Origin: an uncultured Lachnospiraceae bacterium
GTDB taxonomy: Bacteria; Bacillota_A; Clostridia; Lachnospirales; Lachnospiraceae
DNA length: 19,642 bases
Reading direction: 5' to 3'
Assembly (NCBI GenBank): GCA_910585855.1
Contig: CAJUGZ010000045.1
Coordinates: 1-19,642, forward strand
Shown here: piece after piece, positions 14,100 through 19,642 of the stretch
How positions within the stretch are numbered: the stretch's first letter is position 1
How the letters are laid out: every line of letters begins with the position of its first letter
Made by a program: the position numbers and the translations under genes
Notes under the pieces: model-generated
Seen by the model: only the letters and a program-made list of their open reading frames with translations
The model's database searches: none
What the model was told of the DNA's origin: nothing

Positions 14100-15377
14100 A
14101 TGGTATATACAGTACTTACACAAAGCAGTACATTTTTAATTGGTGATATTGCAAAGCTGCTGGGTGTTATAATGGATGCTCTGTTTGAATTTACAACAAT
14201 TTTTGGTGTAACAAATATCGGTTTATCCATTATTTTATTTACATTGATTGTGAAACTTCTTATGTTTCCTCTTACGATTAAACAACAGAAGTTTTCTAAA
14301 ATTTCGTCTATTATGCAGCCTGAATTACAGGCAATTCAAAAAAGGTATAAAGGGAAAAATGATCAGGAATCTATGATGCGGATGAATGAGGAAACAAAAG
14401 CAGTTTATGCAAAGTATGGAACATCACCTACCGGCGGATGTCTTCAGCTTTTGATTCAGCTTCCGATTTTATATGCATTGTTTCGGGTTATTAATAATAT
14501 TCCGGCTTATGTTGGTTCGGTAAAGGAAGTTTTTTTAAATATTGTAACACCGCTGATGCAGCAGGATGGTTTTTTAGAAAAAATTACAGAATTTGCTTCA
14601 AAATATGGAATGGGGAATTATGATTTTACACAGTCAAATTATGTAATTGATTTATTGTATCGTTTTACTGGAGCAGAATGGCTTCAGTTAGAGGAAACCT
14701 TTCCTTCTCTTGCTACTACCATTGCTGAGAATTCAGCAAGAATTACACAGATGAATACATTTTTAGGGTTAGATTTGGCATCTGCACCGGGATTTGCTTT
14801 AACACCAGCTTTGCTGATTCCAGTTTTGGCTGGATTAAGCCAATGGTATAGTGCAAAAATTATGCAGACAAATCAACCGGAAGAGGCAAATACATCTGGA
14901 GAAGATGAAAATCCAATGGCACAATCAATGAAAATGATGACAACAACAATGCCATTAATTTCCGCATTTTTTTGTATTTCGATGCCATGTGGTTTGGGTG
15001 TGTACTGGATTGCTACCAGTGTAGTTCAAATTATTCAGCAGTTAGGAATTAATTATTATTTTAATCATACCGATATAGAAAAACTGATTGCCAAAAACGT
15101 AGAAAAGGCAAATCAAAAAAGAGCAAAAAAGGGTCTTCCGCCTCAAAAAGTGTCAAAAGCAGCCAGTATAAATGCAAAAAATTTGAATATGGCAGGGGAT
15201 AAGCTGGCAAGAGCAGAGGAATTAAAGAAAAAACAGCGGGATTTAGAGGAGAAATATCAAAAGATGCAGGAAGCAACCGAATATTATAACAAGGGATTAG
15301 CAAAGCCGGGAAGTTTGTCTGCAAAAGCAAATATGGTGCAGCAGTATAATGAGAAAAACGAGAAGAAAAAGAAGTAA
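14100..15377 (+). CDS. yidC: Membrane protein insertase YidC/OxaA (SpoIIIJ type)
   Basis: A 425-residue YidC/Oxa1 insertase of the Gram-positive type, lacking the large periplasmic domain of Proteobacteria. No lipobox is seen at the N-terminus. Membrane segments lie near 40-60 (IGLSIILFTLIVKLLMFPL), 112-132, 225-245, and two near the C-terminal third (MPLISAFFCISMPCGLGVYW, then the segment up to INYYF). A cytoplasmic loop with KQQKFSKISSIMQPELQAIQ links the first two. The groove arginine of SpoIIIJ (R73) appears replaced by K52 in LIVKLLMFPL. The C-terminal 100 residues form a charged, Lys-rich tail with helical character, likely ribosome- or RNA-contacting. GGAGG precedes the ATG. It is followed by jag 29 bp later. 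Confidence 0.96.
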   Translation: MVYTVLTQSSTFLIGDIAKLLGVIMDALFEFTTIFGVTNIGLSIILFTLIVKLLMFPLTIKQQKFSKISSIMQPELQAIQKRYKGKNDQESMMRMNEETKAVYAKYGTSPTGGCLQLLIQLPILYALFRVINNIPAYVGSVKEVFLNIVTPLMQQDGFLEKITEFASKYGMGNYDFTQSNYVIDLLYRFTGAEWLQLEETFPSLATTIAENSARITQMNTFLGLDLASAPGFALTPALLIPVLAGLSQWYSAKIMQTNQPEEANTSGEDENPMAQSMKMMTTTMPLISAFFCISMPCGLGVYWIATSVVQIIQQLGINYYFNHTDIEKLIAKNVEKANQKRAKKGLPPQKVSKAASINAKNLNMAGDKLARAEELKKKQRDLEEKYQKMQEATEYYNKGLAKPGSLSAKANMVQQYNEKNEKKKK

Positions 15378-15406
15378 AGGATTGGAATGAAGGGGAGGAT
15401 TTTCAA

Positions 15407-16114
15407 ATGATGGATTATGTTGAAGTTACAGGAAAAACAGTTGACGAAGCGATTAATAATGCCCTTGACCAGTTAAATTTGACAAGTGATAAATTGGAGT
15501 ATGAAGTACTTGACAGGGGAAGTTCAGGATTTCTTGGGTTGATAAACAGTAAGCCAGCACGAATTAAGGCACGTAAAAAGCTGACATTAGAGGACAAGGC
15601 AAGTGAATTTTTGGATAAAGTTTTTTCTGCTATGAAACTTCAAGTGGAGGTTGCAGTTGAGTATCAGCCGGAAGAGAATACAATGTTAATTGAATTGACA
15701 GGGGAAGAGATGGGTGTTTTAATTGGAAAACGTGGACAAACATTGGATTCTTTACAATATCTAACAGGACAAGTAGTAAATCGAGAAACAGAGGACTATA
15801 TTCGAGTTAAAATTGATACAGAAAATTATCGGGAACGAAGACGAGAAACGCTAGAGCATCTGGCAAAAAATATTGCTTATAAAGTAAAGAGAACGAAGAG
15901 AAATGTAGCATTAGAGCCTATGAATCCCTATGAAAGACGAGTGATTCATTCGGCTTTGCAGAATGATCGCTATGTGTGTACAAAGAGTGAAGGAGAAGAA
16001 CCTTACCGGCATGTAATTATAATGTTAAAACGTCCAGAGAAAGAAAACCGCTGGCAGAAAAATAATTACAATCGAACTTCCCCTTCAAATCGAAGTGAAC
16101 GAAATGAAGCATAG
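15407..16114 (+). CDS. jag: Jag / KhpB RNA-binding protein
   Basis: A 235-residue three-domain protein. The Jag-N domain fills residues 1-55 (VEVTGKTVDEAINNALDQL and GSSGFLGLINSKPARI). A type II KH domain follows with the GXXG loop GKRG (107-110) in LIGKRGQTLDSLQYL. The C-terminal R3H domain has YRERRRETLEHLA and ends with the usual EPYRHVIIMLK. The final 20 residues are polar and disordered. In Firmicutes Jag/KhpB partners with KhpA and affects cell-wall elongation and division; that role is known for the family. GGGGAGG stands seven bases before the first of two adjacent ATG codons. Two hairpins follow it. Confidence 0.95.
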   Translation: MMDYVEVTGKTVDEAINNALDQLNLTSDKLEYEVLDRGSSGFLGLINSKPARIKARKKLTLEDKASEFLDKVFSAMKLQVEVAVEYQPEENTMLIELTGEEMGVLIGKRGQTLDSLQYLTGQVVNRETEDYIRVKIDTENYRERRRETLEHLAKNIAYKVKRTKRNVALEPMNPYERRVIHSALQNDRYVCTKSEGEEPYRHVIIMLKRPEKENRWQKNNYNRTSPSNRSERNEA

Positions 16115-16142
16115 ATTTCGTTGTTGACTGAATTGTGAATCA

Positions 16143-16168
16143 AGTAGGAGAAAATCTTTTCTTCTACT
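16143..16168 (+). other. Hairpin 1 in jag-mnmE gap
   Basis: AGTAGGAGAA pairs with TTCTTCTACT (one wobble) around a short loop. No T-run follows. Confidence 0.5.
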
Positions 16169-16181
16169 CGTGTGCATAAGT

Positions 16182-16216
16182 AAACAGCCGCCATGGAAAG
16201 ATATGGCGGCTGTTTT
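16182..16216 (+). terminator. Intrinsic terminator between jag and mnmE
   Basis: AAACAGCCGCCAT (16182-16194) pairs perfectly with ATGGCGGCTGTTT (16203-16215), ending in four Ts. It ends 19 bases before the mnmE start, so it either closes the rpmH-jag transcript or attenuates mnmE. Confidence 0.75.
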
Positions 16217-16234
16217 AGATTGGAGTGGCGGAAA

Positions 16235-17608
16235 GTGAAAACAGATACGATTGCGGCAGTTGCAACTGCATTGTCAAATGCAGGAATCGGGATAATTCGA
16301 ATCAGCGGACCAGATGCATTTTCTGTAATTGATCGGATTTTCCAAGGAAAAAAAGGAGAAAAGCTGTCATCGGCTAAAAGTCATACCGTTCATTATGGCT
16401 GGATTTTGGAAAATAAAACTATAATAGATGAAGTAATGGTGTTAGTTCTTCGTGCACCTCATACGTATACCAGAGAGGATACCATAGAGATTGATTGTCA
16501 TGGCGGAGTATTAATAGTAAAAAAAATATTAGAAGTAGTACTACAAAACGGTGCTCGTTTAGCAGAACCAGGAGAATTTACAAAACTCGCATTTTTGTCT
16601 GGAAGAATTGATTTAACACAGGCAGAAGCAGTAATGGATTTTATTCAGTCAGAGAATGAATTTGCCAGAAAGACATCATTAAATCAATTAAAAGGGGCTG
16701 TTTCCAAAAAAGTTAAAAATCTTCGAGAACGAATTTTATATGAAATTGCGTTTATTGAGTCTGCTTTAGACGATCCAGAACATATTTCTTTAGAAGGATA
16801 TCGGGAAAAATTATCCTTTTCTGTTGAGGAGTGGATTGCAGAACTAGAACAGTGGCTGGATACTTCAAAAAATGGAAAAATTTTAAAAGAGGGAATAAAA
16901 ACCGTGATTCTTGGAAAACCCAACGCCGGAAAATCATCTTTAATGAATCTTTTGGCAGGAGAAGAACGTGCGATTGTCACAGAAATTGCAGGAACAACAA
17001 GAGATATATTGATAGAACATATCACGTTAGGAGAGATTAGCTTAAATGTGGTGGATACGGCAGGAATTCGGGAAACAGAGGATATAATAGAGAAAATTGG
17101 AGTGGAGAAAGCAAAAGATTATGCCAAGGAAGCAGATTTTATTCTTTATGTGGTAGATTCTTCTCTGCCGCTCGATCAAAATGATGAGGAAATTCTTTCT
17201 TTTATTTTGGATAAACCAGCAATTATACTATTTAATAAAACAGATCTGCAGACAATGATAGAGAAAGAAGAATTAGAAAAAAGAACAAAAAAGCAGGTAA
17301 TCCCTTTTTCTGCAAAGCAGGGAATCGGTGTGGAAAAACTGCAGCAGGCAATAAAAACATTATTTTTTCAGGAGATTGTTTCTTTGGATCATTCGGTGAT
17401 AATTACTAATATGCGGCAGAGAGAAGCATTATTTCAGGCATTGGAAAGTATAAAACTGGTAAGACAAAGTATAAAAGATAAAATGCCGGAGGATTTTTAT
17501 ACGATTGACTTGACGAGCGGATATGAACAGTTAGGTTTTTTGATCGGAGAATCTTTAGAAGAAGATCTGGTAAATGAAATATTTAGTAAGTTTTGTATGG
17601 GAAAATAG
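16235..17608 (+). CDS. mnmE: tRNA modification GTPase MnmE
   Basis: A 457-residue GTPase that works with MnmG to add the carboxymethylaminomethyl group at C5 of wobble uridine 34. The N-terminal folate-binding domain starts with KTDTIAAVATALSNAGIGI. The G domain carries G1 GKPNAGKSS (about 226), the G2 region AGTTRD, G3 DTAGIRETED and G4 NKTDL. The C-terminal motif is FCMGK, the FC(I/M)GK end with the catalytic cysteine. The GTG at 16235 is chosen because the family begins with this residue run and GGAG lies nine bases upstream. An ATG at 16193 in the same frame falls inside the terminator hairpin. It is 14 bp from mnmG, so the two are co-transcribed. Confidence 0.96.
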   Translation: MKTDTIAAVATALSNAGIGIIRISGPDAFSVIDRIFQGKKGEKLSSAKSHTVHYGWILENKTIIDEVMVLVLRAPHTYTREDTIEIDCHGGVLIVKKILEVVLQNGARLAEPGEFTKLAFLSGRIDLTQAEAVMDFIQSENEFARKTSLNQLKGAVSKKVKNLRERILYEIAFIESALDDPEHISLEGYREKLSFSVEEWIAELEQWLDTSKNGKILKEGIKTVILGKPNAGKSSLMNLLAGEERAIVTEIAGTTRDILIEHITLGEISLNVVDTAGIRETEDIIEKIGVEKAKDYAKEADFILYVVDSSLPLDQNDEEILSFILDKPAIILFNKTDLQTMIEKEELEKRTKKQVIPFSAKQGIGVEKLQQAIKTLFFQEIVSLDHSVIITNMRQREALFQALESIKLVRQSIKDKMPEDFYTIDLTSGYEQLGFLIGESLEEDLVNEIFSKFCMGK

Positions 17609-17622
17609 GCGGAGGAAAAAGA

Positions 17623-19506
17623 ATGGCAAATGTAAAAGAGGAGTATGACGTGGTAGTAGTAGGAGCAGGTCATGCTGGATGTGAAGCGGCATTGGCTTGT
17701 GCAAGATTAGGGTGTAAAACGATTTTATTTACGATAAGTATAGACAGTATTGCTATGATGCCCTGCAATCCTAATATTGGAGGAAGTTCAAAAGGACATC
17801 TGGTAAGAGAAGTAGATGCACTTGGCGGAGAAATGGGGAAAAATATTGATAAAACTTTTATTCAGTCTAAGATGCTAAATGAGTCGAAAGGACCTGCAGT
17901 TCACTCTCTGCGGGCACAGGCTGATAAACAGGAATACAGTAGACAGATGCGGATAACTTTGGAAAATACAGATCATCTGGTAATCCGTCAGGCAGAGGTA
18001 ACAGAGCTGCTTGCTAAAGAAGGAAAGATTTTAGGCTGTAAAACAGATTCTGGAGCAGTTTATCTTTGTCAGGCATTGATTTTATGTACAGGAACTTATT
18101 TAAAAGCAAGATGTATTTATGGAGAGATTAGTCATAATACAGGACCAAATGGACTGCAGGCAGCAAATGCTTTAACAGATTCCTTGAAAAAGTTAGGAAT
18201 CGAACTTTTTCGTTTTAAAACTGGGACACCGGCACGAGTGGATAAAAGAAGTATTGATTTTTCTAAAATGGAAGAGCAAAAGGGGGATGAACAAGTAGTG
18301 CCATTTTCTTTTTCAACCGATCCAAAGTCGGTGCAAAAAGAACAGATATCCTGCTGGCTGACCTATACGAACGAAAAAACACATCAGATAATTCGGGAAA
18401 ATTTGGATCGTTCTCCGTTGTTTTCCGGGGTAATTGAGGGGACTGGTCCTCGCTATTGTCCCTCTATAGAAGATAAAGTAGTAAAATTTGCAGATAAAAG
18501 CAGGCATCATGTTTTTATTGAACCAGAAGGGCTTTATACCAATGAGATGTATTTAGGAGGGCTTTCTAGTTCCCTTCCAGAAGATGTACAATATGCAATG
18601 TATCGAACGGTTGCCGGGCTAGAACAAGTACAAATTGTAAGAAATGCGTATGCAATCGAATATGATTGTATCAATTCCAGACAATTAAAACCTACTTTAG
18701 AATTTAAGGAAATCAGTGGATTATTTAGCTGCGGACAGTTTAACGGAAGTTCTGGATATGAAGAGGCAGCGGCACAGGGAATTATTGCCGGAATCAATGC
18801 TGCCCATAAAGTACAAAAAAAAGAACCATTGGTTTTGGATCGTTCACAGGCATATATTGGTGTATTGATTGATGATTTAGTAACAAAAGAGAATCATGAA
18901 CCATATCGTATGATGACTTCTCGAGCAGAATATCGATTACTGCTTCGGCAGGACAATGCAGATATTCGGCTTTCTGAGATAGGATATCAGATTGGATTAG
19001 TCAGTGAAGCTTTTTATCAGCATGTTTGTCAGAAAAAGAAAGATGTCAAAGCAGAGATACAACGTTTGGAGCAAATTCAGGTTGGAGCAGGCAGCAGAGT
19101 AACGGCTGTTTTAGAAGCGTATGGAAGTACACCGCTAAAAACAGCGGCTTCTTTGGCAGAGTTGATCCGCAGACCAGAGTTATCATATGAAAAGCTAGAG
19201 GTTTTAGATCCAGAAAGAGTATTACTTCCAGCAGATACGATTGAACAGATTAATATTAATATTAAATATGATGGTTATATAAAGCGGCAGATGAAACAGG
19301 TAGAACAGTTTAAAAAATTAGAAAAAAAGCAGATTGAAGCAGATTTTGATTATGATGCAGTAGAAAGTCTTCGAAATGAAGCAAGACAAAAGTTAAAATT
19401 ATATCGCCCGGTTTCTATCGGACAGGCTTCTAGAATATCGGGAGTAACTCCGGCAGATATATCAGTTTTATTGATTTATATGGAGCAAAAAAAGTATAAA
19501 AAATAG
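17623..19506 (+). CDS. mnmG: tRNA uridine-5-carboxymethylaminomethyl modification enzyme MnmG
   Basis: A 627-residue FAD enzyme, the partner of MnmE at wobble uridine 34. The Rossmann FAD motif is VVGAGHAGCEAALA (12-25). It is followed by the strongly conserved PCNPNIGGSSKGHLVREVDALGG and ESKGPAVHSLRAQADK, the NAD(P)H-site region, and FCCG-like FSCGQFNGSSGYEEAAAQG near the middle. The C-terminal MnmE- and tRNA-binding helices include EYRLLLRQDNAD and close with ASRISGVTPADISVLLIYM. The ATG at 17623 has GGAGG seven bases upstream; an in-frame TTG 30 bases earlier overlaps mnmE and is not used. A parS palindrome begins 8 bases after the stop. Confidence 0.97.
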   Translation: MANVKEEYDVVVVGAGHAGCEAALACARLGCKTILFTISIDSIAMMPCNPNIGGSSKGHLVREVDALGGEMGKNIDKTFIQSKMLNESKGPAVHSLRAQADKQEYSRQMRITLENTDHLVIRQAEVTELLAKEGKILGCKTDSGAVYLCQALILCTGTYLKARCIYGEISHNTGPNGLQAANALTDSLKKLGIELFRFKTGTPARVDKRSIDFSKMEEQKGDEQVVPFSFSTDPKSVQKEQISCWLTYTNEKTHQIIRENLDRSPLFSGVIEGTGPRYCPSIEDKVVKFADKSRHHVFIEPEGLYTNEMYLGGLSSSLPEDVQYAMYRTVAGLEQVQIVRNAYAIEYDCINSRQLKPTLEFKEISGLFSCGQFNGSSGYEEAAAQGIIAGINAAHKVQKKEPLVLDRSQAYIGVLIDDLVTKENHEPYRMMTSRAEYRLLLRQDNADIRLSEIGYQIGLVSEAFYQHVCQKKKDVKAEIQRLEQIQVGAGSRVTAVLEAYGSTPLKTAASLAELIRRPELSYEKLEVLDPERVLLPADTIEQININIKYDGYIKRQMKQVEQFKKLEKKQIEADFDYDAVESLRNEARQKLKLYRPVSIGQASRISGVTPADISVLLIYMEQKKYKK

Positions 19507-19514
19507 AGTTAGAA

Positions 19515-19536
19515 AAATGTTTCACGTGAAACATTT
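19515..19536. promoter_or_regulatory. parS: parS site for ParB (Spo0J)
   Basis: TGTTTCACGTGAAACA (19518-19533) matches the parS consensus TGTTNCACGTGAAACA at every position and extends to a perfect 22-bp palindrome. ParB loads here and spreads, and with ParA and SMC it organises origin segregation. It is the only copy in the window; rsmG and parAB often lie just beyond mnmG. Confidence 0.93.
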
Positions 19537-19590
19537 GCTAGTAAAAAATAATGCTATAGAGAATATTTATATTTTTTGAAATTGGGAGGG

Positions 19591-19642
19591 GGACGCCGAA
19601 AGCCCAAGGGAGTGCTATTCCGGGCCCGCTTGCGCTTAGCAT
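19591..19642 (-). repeat. Short-core palindromic repeat E3 (cut by window edge)
   Basis: In reverse orientation it reads ATGCTAAGCGCAAGCGGGC, then a new arm, then GGCGTCCCCC. The core matches 8037-8190 and 829-900, with a GCAA tetraloop. One arm is present (about 19595-19618); its partner should lie just past the window. Bases 19537-19590 are AT-rich with no clear gene. Confidence 0.65.

Overview
The window is a chromosomal replication-origin region of a low-GC Firmicute. The gene order, the Jag and YidD neighbours and the look of the proteins fit a clostridial lineage best, most like Lachnospiraceae; that placement is inference. Leftward from the origin run dnaA, dnaN, an S4-domain gene (yaaA type), recF, gyrB and gyrA. 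Rightward run rpmH, rnpA, yidD, yidC, jag, mnmE and mnmG. Left of gyrA, facing it, are two small BlaI/MecI-type repressor genes with no sensor or target gene nearby. At the extreme left is what looks like the right end of a TnpB-type (IS200/IS605-like) element.

The origin is bipartite. The dnaA-dnaN gap (9380-9665) holds nine exact copies of the 9-mer TTATCAACA, plus a GC run and DnaA-trio-like triplets that match the basal unwinding layout known from Bacillus subtilis. The dnaA-rpmH gap (11043-13181) holds eleven more exact copies and a single classical TTATCCACA. The dominant box therefore differs from the textbook box at position 6, and the DnaA recognition helix reads GKRNHSTV instead of GGRDHTTV. 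The two changes may go together. A perfect parS site follows mnmG, which ties chromosome segregation to the same region.

The least explained content is a family of intergenic palindromic elements. Three copies of about 325 bp (1061-1385, 12117-12444, 12711-13035) share a core but have different outer arms, and each pair of arms is self-complementary over 28-29 bp. An inner core stem shows a compensatory base change and conserved internal-loop strands. A second, shorter core type (829-900, 8037-8190, 19591 to the window edge) has a conserved GNRA-capped hairpin and the same GCGTCC end mark. A 45-bp hairpin (7863-7907) looks like an internal-deletion form. I do not recognise this family. It behaves like a mobile or structured RNA/DNA element that keeps its stems while its arm sequence changes.

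Functionally the window joins replication initiation (DnaA, DnaN, RecF, gyrase), ribosome and membrane-protein biogenesis (L34, RNase P protein, YidD, YidC, Jag) and tRNA wobble-uridine modification (MnmE, MnmG). Several starts were moved from the longest open frame to the start with a proper ribosome binding site: dnaA, rnpA, mnmE and mnmG.
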